This document shows positions 1 to 8,269 of a stretch of 64,000 nucleotides of DNA, one piece after another (the stretch's first letter is position 1; each line of letters starts with the position of its first letter). The notes beneath the pieces were generated by a model, which was not told where the DNA came from, searched no databases, and saw only the letters and a program-made list of their open reading frames with translations. Location of the stretch: the NCBI GenBank assembly GCA_964570285.1, contig CAZMXP010000012.1:1-64000 (forward strand). Reading direction: 5' to 3'. Position numbers and translations under genes: made by a program. Source of the stretch: CAZMXP01 sp964570285 (GTDB lineage Bacteria; Planctomycetota; PLA2).

Positions 1-198
1 GGTCGTGCCGCACGGTGTCCCGTACGAAGTGCGCCAGGTGGCCCTCGGGCACCAGTTCCAGCACGGTCGCCGGGAGCATCCAGACCTGCTCCACCTCCCA
101 CGCCCGCTGTCTTGGCTATGCGCGCAACCTACGGCCGGGCACCGGCAGCGAACCCCCTTTCACTTATGAGTTTGTCCGACGAATAGTCGGACAAACTC
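1..198 (-). mobile_element. IS1182-like element, 5' end (runs off window)
   Basis: This is the 5' end of an insertion sequence, read on the minus strand and continuing beyond base 1. Its outer end is an inverted-repeat structure (TTTGTCCGAC / GTCGGACAAA, about 172-196). Nearly the same 190 bp recur at 30953-31147. The transposase starts at GTG 94 or ATG 79, and the visible residues include VPEGHLAHFVRDTVRH, the usual N-terminal signature of IS1182-family transposases (family knowledge). The element ends at 198 and is followed by CTAG at 199-202, which carries the TAG stop codon of the neighbouring lipoprotein gene. Whether the copy is intact cannot be seen. Confidence 0.75.
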
Positions 199-1770
199 CT
201 AGGGCCTCTTGCGCGGCGGCAGGTAGTGGAGGTCGCGGTAGGTCGCGGGCTCCTCGTCGCCGTACTCGAGGCGCAGCGCGAGTCCCGAAGTGGCGAGGCC
301 CGCGCGTCCGTGCAGCGTCTCGAAGACGAGGTGCACCTGCCTCCCCCCGCCGGAAAGCGCCGGAGGCGCCACCGTGGCGAGCTGCAGCGGGCGGTCCCCG
401 TCGCGCGGCACGATCAGCGAGGCACGCAGCTTCTCCCGCCGCAGGTGGCGACCGCCGTACAGCGACACGAAGGCGTGCGCGGCGTCGTCCTCGACCACGA
501 TCCCCTGCGGCGGAGGCAGTTCCGCGGCCTCCAGCGTGCGCGGGGGCGGCACCAGGTCGACCACGCTCGCCGAGTACTGGCCGCCGACGGTGACCGAGAC
601 GAGGTCGAGCCAGAGGTTCTCCGGACGCTTGACCCCCTTCGCCGCGGCATGGAACGCCGTCGCGTCGTTGCGCTGCGCGTGCGCGAGCAGCCCGCGCAAC
701 TCGGCCACGGCCACCTCGTGCTCCGCACCGACCTCGGCGAGCAGCGCCTCGATCCGCTCCTCGCTGCGGCGGGCGAGTTCGGCGCCGCTGTCGGCATCGA
801 CCATCACCGTGCGCGTCACGACGTGGAGGCGGCTGGCCGCCCCGGGCATCATCACGAGCACGGTGATGCTGTGCGTGCGCGGCACCATCGCCAGTCTCGA
901 ACTGCCCTGTTGCATCGCGCCCAGCCGCACGCGCAGCGTGTTGTCGCTGATCCGCGCGACGGTCAGCAGGCTGTTCAGGTCGAGCCCCGCGGCCCGGTCG
1001 CTCTCGCCGCTCGCCGCGTTCACGCCCACGCTCCCGGCGCTGCCGCCGACGGCCACGCCGACGTCCCGCGACGTGCGGCTGCTCCTCGACGCGACACCCG
1101 CCTCGAGGTTGTCCGTGACGAGCAGCGGCAGCACCTGCGGGACCAGCGCCGCAGCCGCCGCGCGCGCGACGTTCGCGGGCTCGCCGGTCGCAAGGGACTC
1201 CCCCCGGGCCGACCACTCGGGCGCCTTGCCCTCGCCCGCGGGGAAGAACGAGATCGTCGCGAGCGCATCGCACGGGATGCCGCGGCGCCGCGGCAGCAGC
1301 GTGACCTGCATGCGCACGACGAACGGCGTGTAGCCCGGGCGGATCGCCGCGTGGCGCAGGTAGCGCGACAGCAGTTGCACCTCTTGGTAGAGCGCGGTGG
1401 CGGCCCAGTATTGCGTCATCGGGTCGGCGTGCAGCGGCACGAGCGGCAGCGTCGCGTCGGCGGCGGGCGCGGGAGCGGCGCTCTCGGGGGCGGTGGCGCC
1501 GGCCGAGAGGCGGAGCCTCAGGGCGTCCTCCTCGTGGCTCGCGCTGATCCGCGTCGGCGCGAGCACCCGCGCGAGCGCCCCCTCCGGGGTCAGATCGAAC
1601 TCCGGCTGCAACGCGTCGAGGAACTCGTCCCACGGGCCCACCGACAGGACCGCCACGTGGACCGACCCCGCCTCCTCCTGCGAGGTGGGACGCGGGGGCT
1701 CGTCCCGGCCTCCCCGACGCCACCCGCACCCGAGGGCAATCAGCAGCAGGACCGCGAGGGAGCCGCGCAC
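199..1770 (-). CDS. Exported lipoprotein of unknown function
   Basis: A 523-residue protein with a GTG start and a lipoprotein signal peptide: hydrophobic LAVLLLIAL followed by lipobox Cys15. I recognise no family. The central part (about 195-330) is Ala/Ser rich and contains a run of valines and short side chains, suggesting beta structure. There are no transmembrane segments after the signal. It is divergent from the caspase/FGE gene, with 62 bp between the starts, so the two could share a control region. Its TAG stop lies in the CTAG that borders the IS1182-like element, so the insertion abuts the gene without visibly truncating it. Confidence 0.75.
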   Translation of the reverse strand: MRGSLAVLLLIALGCGWRRGGRDEPPRPTSQEEAGSVHVAVLSVGPWDEFLDALQPEFDLTPEGALARVLAPTRISASHEEDALRLRLSAGATAPESAAPAPAADATLPLVPLHADPMTQYWAATALYQEVQLLSRYLRHAAIRPGYTPFVVRMQVTLLPRRRGIPCDALATISFFPAGEGKAPEWSARGESLATGEPANVARAAAAALVPQVLPLLVTDNLEAGVASRSSRTSRDVGVAVGGSAGSVGVNAASGESDRAAGLDLNSLLTVARISDNTLRVRLGAMQQGSSRLAMVPRTHSITVLVMMPGAASRLHVVTRTVMVDADSGAELARRSEERIEALLAEVGAEHEVAVAELRGLLAHAQRNDATAFHAAAKGVKRPENLWLDLVSVTVGGQYSASVVDLVPPPRTLEAAELPPPQGIVVEDDAAHAFVSLYGGRHLRREKLRASLIVPRDGDRPLQLATVAPPALSGGGRQVHLVFETLHGRAGLATSGLALRLEYGDEEPATYRDLHYLPPRKRP

Positions 1771-1832
1771 CGCACCAGAGTAGCGATCACGGTTGCGATC
1801 CGCGAGGGGCTTCTCTATGCTCAGGCCGCCAT

Positions 1833-3512
1833 ATGGGGCGCCGGCTGGCCGTCTGCATCCTCGCGCTGAGCGTCTCGCTCGGGGCGGAAGAAGAGGGGGC
1901 CCGGGGGCCGGTGGCGAGCGGCGCCACGACGGTGGCGCTGCCGGTCGAGGGCAGCTACGAGGGCCGCCCGGTCCGCTTCGGCCGGTACCACGCGCTGCTG
2001 ATCGGCGTCAACCGCTACCGGGAGGCCTCGCCGCTGCCCGACCTGAACGGGCCCGTGGGCGACGTGGACGACCTGCGGGCGCTCCTGACCGAGCAGTTCG
2101 GGTTCCGCGTGGCGGTGGTGCGCGACCGCGAGGCGACCAAGGAGGGGATCCTTGCCGCGCTGCGCTCCTACCAGCGGTCGCCCGCCAAGGCGCTGCCCGA
2201 CGGGGTGGTCCCCACCCCGCTCGGCGAGGAGGACAACCTCCTCGTCTGGTACGCGGGCCACGGGCAGCAGGGCGAGCGCGGCAGCGCCGACCACGGCTAC
2301 TGGCTCCCCTACGGCGTGACCGCCGACAGCGCAAGCTGGCTCTCCTTCGACGAGGTGCGCCGCGAGCTGGGCCGCGTGGCGGTCGGCGCGCGGCACGTGC
2401 TGCTCGTCTCCGACAGCTGCTTCTCCGGCGGCCTGAGTTCGGACACCGTGCAGGGCGACACGGGACGTCGCGCGCTGGAAGCGCTGCTCGCGGCCCGGTC
2501 GTTCCAGGTCATCACGTCGGGGGACCTGCAGGTGGTCACCGACGTCTACAAGCACGGCAACTCGCCGTTCGCCGCGGCGTTCAAGGCGTCGCTGCGCGCG
2601 ATCGAGCGCGACTACCTCGTCACCGAGCGGCCCTTCAAGACGGCGTGGGAGATCGCGGCGCAGATCCGCGAGCGCGTCACCGGGCAGACGCCGCGCAACG
2701 GCCACGTCTCGATCGAAGGCGAGGAGGGCAGCCCCGGGGAGTTCGTCTTCGCCCTCAAGAGCTACTTCGTGACGCCCGACGAACTCAAGCGCCAGACCGC
2801 GCAGGCGCTGCGCAAGGCCGCGGAGGCGAGGGGCCAGCTCCCGGACGGGCGCTTCCTGTTCGTGCCGCACGAGAGCCGGGACGACGCCCCGATGGTGCTC
2901 GTCGAGGGGTCGCTGACGCGCCGCCGGCCGGTGCGCCCCTTCCTCGTCGACCGCGACGAGGTGACGGTGCGCCAGTTCCGCCGCTTCCTCTCCGACCACG
3001 GCGATGTCGGGGAGCTGCCCTACCTGAACCTCGCGCACTACGGCGACCCCGACCAGCCGATGGTCGGCGTCAGCTTCGAGGTGGCGCGCACCTACGCGGC
3101 CTGGGCTGGCAAGAGCCTGCCGACCGAGGCCGAGTGGCAGGCCGCGGCGGGCTACGTGCCCGACCGCGAGGAGTTGCGCGCCTATCCCTGGGGCGACGAA
3201 CTCCCCCCCGACCCCCCTCTCTGGACCGCCTTCCCGCCGCTCACGACCGGCTCGACCGCCGACATCTCCCCGTGGGGCGCGCGGCGCATGGCCACCGGCG
3301 TGCGCGAGTGGTGTTTGACCAACGACGAGGCCTTCGACCGCGCGGTGCTCTGCGGCGGCACGCAGGTGGCGGCGAGCTGGAAGGAGCGGGCGGATCCCGC
3401 CGATCCGGTCGTGCCGGAAGCCACGCTGCGCTGCGTGCACCGGACGCCGACGCGCCTGATCTTTGTGCCCTATCGCAATGCCGGATTCCGCTGCATCCGG
3501 AGGCTGCGCTGA
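1833..3512 (+). CDS. Caspase-fold peptidase fused to FGE/SUMF1-like domain
   Basis: A 559-residue exported protein with a short N-terminal signal. Residues about 50-275 form a peptidase C14 (caspase) domain. The catalytic dyad is visible as AGHG (His143) and DSCFSGG (Cys196), with the typical YHALLIGVN strand near residue 52. Residues about 305-558 form a formylglycine-generating-enzyme-like domain (DEVTVRQF, LPTEAEWQAA, PWGDE, and the closing NAGFRCIR). In known bacterial proteins such FGE-like domains are often non-catalytic binding modules. A paired C-tract at 3203-3217 encodes a Pro-rich stretch inside this domain. It heads a likely operon, as the next ATG is 3 bp after the stop. The substrate is unknown. 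Confidence 0.9.
   Translation: MGRRLAVCILALSVSLGAEEEGARGPVASGATTVALPVEGSYEGRPVRFGRYHALLIGVNRYREASPLPDLNGPVGDVDDLRALLTEQFGFRVAVVRDREATKEGILAALRSYQRSPAKALPDGVVPTPLGEEDNLLVWYAGHGQQGERGSADHGYWLPYGVTADSASWLSFDEVRRELGRVAVGARHVLLVSDSCFSGGLSSDTVQGDTGRRALEALLAARSFQVITSGDLQVVTDVYKHGNSPFAAAFKASLRAIERDYLVTERPFKTAWEIAAQIRERVTGQTPRNGHVSIEGEEGSPGEFVFALKSYFVTPDELKRQTAQALRKAAEARGQLPDGRFLFVPHESRDDAPMVLVEGSLTRRRPVRPFLVDRDEVTVRQFRRFLSDHGDVGELPYLNLAHYGDPDQPMVGVSFEVARTYAAWAGKSLPTEAEWQAAAGYVPDREELRAYPWGDELPPDPPLWTAFPPLTTGSTADISPWGARRMATGVREWCLTNDEAFDRAVLCGGTQVAASWKERADPADPVVPEATLRCVHRTPTRLIFVPYRNAGFRCIRRLR
3203..3217. repeat. Paired C-tract motif
   Basis: C7-GA-C6 inside the FGE-like domain. It encodes Pro-Pro-Asp-Pro-Pro in frame and is one of the dispersed paired G/C tracts described in the findings. 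Confidence 0.7.
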
Positions 3513-3515
3513 GCC

Positions 3516-4631
3516 ATGCGGTTCGCGACGCCGCTCCTCCTCGTGCTCTGCGCCGCGGGCTGCCGCACGTCGGACCGCGCCTACAGCACGGGCGACGGCC
3601 GGGAGGTGAAGACCCTCGACCCCGTGCCCTACCGGATCGCGCTCGCCCCGGTGGAGTCCGGCGGCTGGCTCGACGGCAAGCGCAAGGGCGACGAGCCCTA
3701 CTGGTTCACGCTCGACGACGACGGCATGCAGGCGATGCTCGTCGCGCTGATGGACACCGACCCCGCCCCGGCGGAGAAGCTGAAGCTGGAGACGCAGCAG
3801 GCGGCGAACAGCGTCTTCGCGCTGCACGAGCGCGACCCGCTGCGCCTGCTCGAGCAGGCGCAGCGCCAGGGCGCCGACCTGCTCGTCGTGCCGCGCCTCG
3901 TCGAGCCGCCCCGGTTCACCTTCGAGGAGCGGGTGCGCACCACGGCCTCGGTCGCCTGGTGGCTCGGCACGTGGGTCGGCGGCCTGCACGTGCAGGACAA
4001 GCGCTACCAGGCGCGCATGACCGTGGACTTCGACATCGTGAACGCGGCGGACGGGACGATCCTCGACACCTACACGGCGACCTCGGAGCTGATGGACCTG
4101 TCGCTGTGGGAGCGCGAGGGCCGGCGGTTCGGGCGCGGCACCGCGCAGTCGCTCGTGATGCCGCCGCAGCTCACCGGAGACCAGCGCCCGCGGGTGAGCG
4201 GCATGCTCTCGCTGCTCGTCACCGCGCGCTTCGCCGCGCGCTTCGCCGGCTACATGAAGGACGAGTTCACGCGCCGGGAGCGCGCGCTGCTCGGGGCGGT
4301 GAGGGCCATCCATCCGCAGAGCGGGTCCGACGTCGGTCCCGTGCTCGCGCTGCGGGCGGAGATCATCGCCGAACATCCGGTCACGGCCGTCGCGATCTAC
4401 AGGAACGGCTCCCGCGCCCCCCTCTTCGAGATCCGCGAGGACGACGATGCGTCGGGCGCCCTCGATCCCGCCCGGCAGGCCGCGGGACGCTACTACAGGC
4501 TCTCCGTCGCCTCGGGCGGCGCCCGGGAGCCGGTGTCGCTCCCGCTCGAGGCGGGTCGCAACGAGATCCGTCTCGAGTACGCGGTGCGCGGGCGCTACGC
4601 CTCGCGCACGCTCGTCTACTGGAACCGTTGA
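3516..4631 (+). CDS. Lipoprotein of unknown function, caspase operon
   Basis: A 371-residue lipoprotein (signal LLLVLCAAGC, lipobox Cys16) starting 3 bp after the caspase/FGE stop, so probably co-transcribed. Residues about 40-250 hold alternating hydrophobic segments and several Trp residues, including WWLGTWVGG near 148. The last 100 residues look like a beta-sandwich (ITAEHPVTAV-like strands ending in SRTLVYWNR). I do not recognise a family. Its position between a caspase-like protease and a large FG-GAP lipoprotein suggests all three act in the periplasm or outer envelope. Confidence 0.8.
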   Translation: MRFATPLLLVLCAAGCRTSDRAYSTGDGREVKTLDPVPYRIALAPVESGGWLDGKRKGDEPYWFTLDDDGMQAMLVALMDTDPAPAEKLKLETQQAANSVFALHERDPLRLLEQAQRQGADLLVVPRLVEPPRFTFEERVRTTASVAWWLGTWVGGLHVQDKRYQARMTVDFDIVNAADGTILDTYTATSELMDLSLWEREGRRFGRGTAQSLVMPPQLTGDQRPRVSGMLSLLVTARFAARFAGYMKDEFTRRERALLGAVRAIHPQSGSDVGPVLALRAEIIAEHPVTAVAIYRNGSRAPLFEIREDDDASGALDPARQAAGRYYRLSVASGGAREPVSLPLEAGRNEIRLEYAVRGRYASRTLVYWNR

Positions 4632-4643
4632 CAAGGACCGCCG

Positions 4644-7600
4644 ATGCGGAACCCCCTCACGCTCTGCTGCCTTCTCCTCTCCGCGTGCGGCCCGATGGCC
4701 GGCGCCCTCGGACTGCGCGAGCTGACCAAGGACGGGCCGGTGCCGGATCCGCTCGTCGTCATCCAGGCGGGGCCGCCCGAATACACCTCGAATCCCGATG
4801 TCTCCCTCTCGTTCGCGACCAACACCACCACGGCCATCGAGGGCCGCCTGCAGCTGGCGGGCGCTCTTCCCGCGCCCTTCGTCGCCGTGACCAACCCGCT
4901 GCTGCTGCCGGGCCTCGCCGACGGCGAGTACGTGTTCACGGCCCGGGTGGCGTCGAAGGGCACGTTCCAGGAGGCGTTCGTCCGCTTCACCGTCGATACG
5001 AGGGCGCCGGTGATGCCCGGGGCACCGCTCCCGCGCGTCGTCGGGGTGACGGACACGACGCTCTCGCTCGCGTGGGAGGAGGCGACCGACCTCGGCTCGG
5101 GGATCGCTTTCTACGAGATCCACTACGCGCTCACCGAACCCCCGCCCGCCCCCGTCGCCGGCGACTTCGACGGCCGGAGGGCCATCGTCGCGACGATCCG
5201 GCAGGACTCGCCCGCGACGGCGGGCAACGTGACCGCCGCCCTTGTCGCGGCATTGCAAGCGTGCAAGCGCTACCACATGGGCATCTCGGCGGTGGATCGG
5301 GCGGGCAATCGCAGCGCGATCGTGCTGGCGGCCAGCCGCCGCACCGGCTGCGGCGGCAACGGCCGCTTCCTCCGCTCGCTCGACATCGGCGTCGCCTCGG
5401 TCCCCGCCGGCATCGCGGCGGCCGACTTCACCGGGGACGGCCGCGCGGACGTCGCGGTGCATGGCGCCCTCCTCGTCGGGGGCGGCGACGGCACCTTCGC
5501 GCCGCGCGCGGATGCCAATGTCATCGCCCACGCGGACGTCGACGCGCTCGACCTCGACGGCGATGGCGACCTCGACCTCGTGAACGCCAAGATCGACTGT
5601 CCCAACGACGGGTCGGGCCAGTTCCTCGATCCCCTCCTCGGTCCCCCGGGCCCCCTCCTCTTCCACGCGCGCGCGGACTTCGACCGGGACGGCGTGCCCG
5701 ACAAGGCCGTCTTCAACGCCGACCGCCCCGGCGCGGACGACGCCGAGCCGATCCAGATCCAGATCCAGCAGCGGGTCAGCGTCGGCGGCGCCGAGATCGG
5801 TCGCGGTTCCGGCGGCTATTCGCGCGCGAGTTTCCGCGGCGACTTCTTCGTCGCGATCGCGGTCGCCGACTTCGACCGGGACGGGTTCGACGACTTCGTC
5901 ATGGCGCAGGAGACCAAGCTGCGGCTTTCGATCGCGGGGGGCCGGGGGGGCTTCGCGTTCGACTTCGACAAGGTGCTCGTCGCGACCGGCGACGTCCCTC
6001 GCGCGCTGCTCGCCGCGGATCTCGACCTCGACGGCTATCCCGATCTGGCGCTGCTCACCGGGGATGCCGTCTCGAACCTGCGCCTCTACCGGAACCGGCG
6101 CGACGGCACCTTCGCGGCCCCGCAGGTGCTCACGGGGGGGGCGGGACCCCGGGCGCTCGTTCGGGGCGACTTCAACGCCGACGGCATCCCGGATCTCGCG
6201 GCGGCCTTCCGGGACGCGAACCAGGTCCGGATCTATCTCGGGCAGGGGGCGGGCGGCGTGCCCGCGGGCACCTGGGCGGCGCCGGTCCCCTACGCGGTCG
6301 GCGCCGGACCCGTCGGGCTTGCAACCGCGGATTTCAACGGCGACGGCATCCTCGACCTCGCGACGGCCAACGAGATCGCGAAAACGGTGACGATCCTCCT
6401 CGGCGAAGGCGGTGCTTCGCGCCCGACCGGGCTCTTCCGCGCGACGGCCCCGCCCGAACTCTCCGCCGCGACCGGCGACCGCCCCCGCTCGATCGTCGCG
6501 CTCGATCTCAACGCCGACGCGATCACGGACCTCGCCGTGCTGACCGAGCCGGCGACGGCGCCCGACAGCGTGACCGGACAGCCGAGCCCGAGCATCGTGC
6601 TCCTCTTCGGCGGAGGCGTGGACGGGCAGGGGGACGGGACGCTGGGCGCGCCGCAGATCCTGCGGCTCGCCGGCGTCGCCTCCGACGACACGGGCAAGCC
6701 GGATCTCGGCGGCGGCGGGCCGTTCGTCTCCTCCAACGTGGCCGGCGCGCTGGTCGCGGGCGACTTCGACGGAGACTGCCTGCCCGACCTGCTCGCCTTC
6801 CGCGGAAGGGACGAGCGCATGGACATCAATCTCTTCCATGCGCTGGGCTCCTCGGGGCGCGCGACGGGCACGTTCGCCGAGCCCGTGACCGACGGCCTCT
6901 ACCCGCAGGACCCCGGATTTGCCGAGCATGGCCGCTCCGGCAGGCTCGCCGCCGATGTCAATCGCGACGGAAGGGCGGACCTCCTGTCGCTGTCGGACCT
7001 TCGGTTCGCGGGGAAGACGGACCCCGAGTTCCACCCCGAGCACATGGTCGCGGTCCGGTTCGGCCGCGCGGACGGCACGCTGGGCGCGGCGATCCCGTCG
7101 GGCGCGGATGTCGGCGACGGGACGACGAGCTACCTGGGCATCACCGACTTCTGCGTGACCGGCACGCCGGTCCCCGATCGTCTCCGCGAACTCGCCGCCG
7201 GCGACTTCAACGCCGACGGCGTGCTCGACGTCGCCTCCGTCGACGAGCTCTGCCCGGAACTGCGCATCTGGCTCGGCCTCGCGGCGTCGCCGGGCGTCGG
7301 CAGCGGCGCGTTCACCGAGGCGCCCGCGCTGCCGCTCGCCGCGGGCAGCGCGCCGGTCCACGTCGTCCGCGGCGACTTCAACCGCGATCGCATCCTCGAT
7401 CTCGCGGTCGTGCAGCGCGGCGCGGCCACGGTACGCATCTTCCTCGGCAACGGCGCCGACGGCATCGGGGACGGCACCTTCACCGCGGGCCAGTCCGTGC
7501 AGGCGGGCGCCGGGGCCAGGCACGCCACGGCCGGCGACTTCGACGGCGACCACCGCCTCGACCTCGCGGTCTCCAACCGCGACGCGGGCACGGTGCGCGT

Positions 7601-7775
7601 GCTGCTCGGCAACGGCGACGGCACCTTCCGACTCGAACGCGACTACGCGGTGGGGACCCACCCGATCGCGACCGTGATGCTCGACCTCAATGCCGACCAC
7701 GTGCCCGATCTCGCGGTACTCGACGAGACGGATCGCATGGTGCGGGTGCTTCTCGGCGAGAACGGCCTCGAGTAG
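4644..7775 (+). CDS. FG-GAP/VCBS repeat lipoprotein with Fn3-like domain
   Basis: A 1043-residue lipoprotein (lipobox LLLSAC, Cys15). Residues about 120-225 resemble a fibronectin type III domain. From about 245 to the end run many FG-GAP/VCBS-type repeats, each with a calcium-binding loop such as DFTGDGRADVAV or DLDGDGDLDLVN, followed by a Gly-rich turn and an LLGxGDGT-like strand. This predicts a beta-propeller-like or extended calcium-stabilised surface protein. It begins 12 bp after the preceding lipoprotein and is probably the third gene of the same operon. FG-GAP proteins are usually adhesive or structural (family knowledge); no enzymatic motif is seen. Confidence 0.9.
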   Translation: MRNPLTLCCLLLSACGPMAGALGLRELTKDGPVPDPLVVIQAGPPEYTSNPDVSLSFATNTTTAIEGRLQLAGALPAPFVAVTNPLLLPGLADGEYVFTARVASKGTFQEAFVRFTVDTRAPVMPGAPLPRVVGVTDTTLSLAWEEATDLGSGIAFYEIHYALTEPPPAPVAGDFDGRRAIVATIRQDSPATAGNVTAALVAALQACKRYHMGISAVDRAGNRSAIVLAASRRTGCGGNGRFLRSLDIGVASVPAGIAAADFTGDGRADVAVHGALLVGGGDGTFAPRADANVIAHADVDALDLDGDGDLDLVNAKIDCPNDGSGQFLDPLLGPPGPLLFHARADFDRDGVPDKAVFNADRPGADDAEPIQIQIQQRVSVGGAEIGRGSGGYSRASFRGDFFVAIAVADFDRDGFDDFVMAQETKLRLSIAGGRGGFAFDFDKVLVATGDVPRALLAADLDLDGYPDLALLTGDAVSNLRLYRNRRDGTFAAPQVLTGGAGPRALVRGDFNADGIPDLAAAFRDANQVRIYLGQGAGGVPAGTWAAPVPYAVGAGPVGLATADFNGDGILDLATANEIAKTVTILLGEGGASRPTGLFRATAPPELSAATGDRPRSIVALDLNADAITDLAVLTEPATAPDSVTGQPSPSIVLLFGGGVDGQGDGTLGAPQILRLAGVASDDTGKPDLGGGGPFVSSNVAGALVAGDFDGDCLPDLLAFRGRDERMDINLFHALGSSGRATGTFAEPVTDGLYPQDPGFAEHGRSGRLAADVNRDGRADLLSLSDLRFAGKTDPEFHPEHMVAVRFGRADGTLGAAIPSGADVGDGTTSYLGITDFCVTGTPVPDRLRELAAGDFNADGVLDVASVDELCPELRIWLGLAASPGVGSGAFTEAPALPLAAGSAPVHVVRGDFNRDRILDLAVVQRGAATVRIFLGNGADGIGDGTFTAGQSVQAGAGARHATAGDFDGDHRLDLAVSNRDAGTVRVLLGNGDGTFRLERDYAVGTHPIATVMLDLNADHVPDLAVLDETDRMVRVLLGENGLE

Positions 7776-7788
7776 CGGCGCAGGACTC

Positions 7789-7807
7789 GGGGGGGGGCCG
7801 GGGGGGG
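7789..7807. repeat. Paired G-tract, intergenic
   Basis: G9-CC-G8 in the gap after the FG-GAP gene. It is among the longest of the paired G tracts in the window and could form a G-quadruplex or slip during replication. Confidence 0.75.
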
Positions 7808-7881
7808 ACTGGCAACTCCCCGCGCACTCCCCCACCTCCTCTGCGTGGACGCCGGTGGCGGCCACGAAGGAGGCGAATGCC

Positions 7882-8226
7882 ATGAGCAAGATCGCGAAGA
7901 TGATGGTGGGGATGGCGCTGGCGGGAGTCGTGCTCGCCGCCGCGGCGCCCACGGCCGACGCGGCGGGCTACGGGCCCTGGATCAGCCTCGGCTCCGGAGT
8001 CTCGGTCCGGTTCATGAACATCGGGCCGGGGCAGACCTGGATGTTCCGCAACGACGGCCCGAAGTCGATCGTGCTGCTCCGGTTCACCTACACCGACCGG
8101 AAGGGCACCCACCCCGACGTGCTCCCCGTCACGCTGAAGCCGGGCCAGGGGTTCGGCGGCTGGGGCTCCTTCCTCTCGACCGGCAGGGTCACGAGGATGC
8201 AGATCCGCGAGATCAAGCGCAAGTGA
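7882..8226 (+). CDS. Small exported protein of unknown function
   Basis: A 114-residue protein. The ATG at 7882 is preceded by a good ribosome-binding site (GAAGGAGG) 8 bp upstream, which fixes this start. A Sec signal peptide (MVGMALAGVVLAAAAP, cleavage near TADA-A) precedes a mature domain of about 85 residues with alternating strands (WISLGSGVSVRFMN, TWMFRND, VTLKPGQGF). It is predicted to be a small all-beta secreted or periplasmic domain. No Cys or catalytic motif is seen, and no family is recognised. Confidence 0.75.
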   Translation: MSKIAKMMVGMALAGVVLAAAAPTADAAGYGPWISLGSGVSVRFMNIGPGQTWMFRNDGPKSIVLLRFTYTDRKGTHPDVLPVTLKPGQGFGGWGSFLSTGRVTRMQIREIKRK

Positions 8227-8232
8227 CCCGAG

Positions 8233-8265
8233 GCGGGACAACGGGGTCAGACCCCGTTGTCCCGC
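8233..8265. repeat. Perfect 33-bp palindrome, GGGGTCAGACCCC family
   Basis: Arms GCGGGACAACGGGGTC and its exact complement around a single central base. It lies 6 bp after the stop of the small exported gene and 4 bp before the AAA+ start. The same core occurs at 19893-19921 and 19979-20007. It could terminate upstream transcription or be an extragenic palindromic repeat. Confidence 0.85.
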
Positions 8266-8269
8266 TATC

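Noticed and set aside
1833..3512. Active sulfatase-maturating enzyme
   Set aside because: No sulfatase gene is nearby, and the FGE-like domain's catalytic cysteines are not evident. A binding role is more likely.
1793..7952. Very long open frames (over 2000 codons) on both strands across the caspase/FG-GAP region
   Set aside because: Their translations are Arg/Ala/Gly/Pro-rich without domains and run antisense or out of frame to the three recognised genes. They are a by-product of high GC content.
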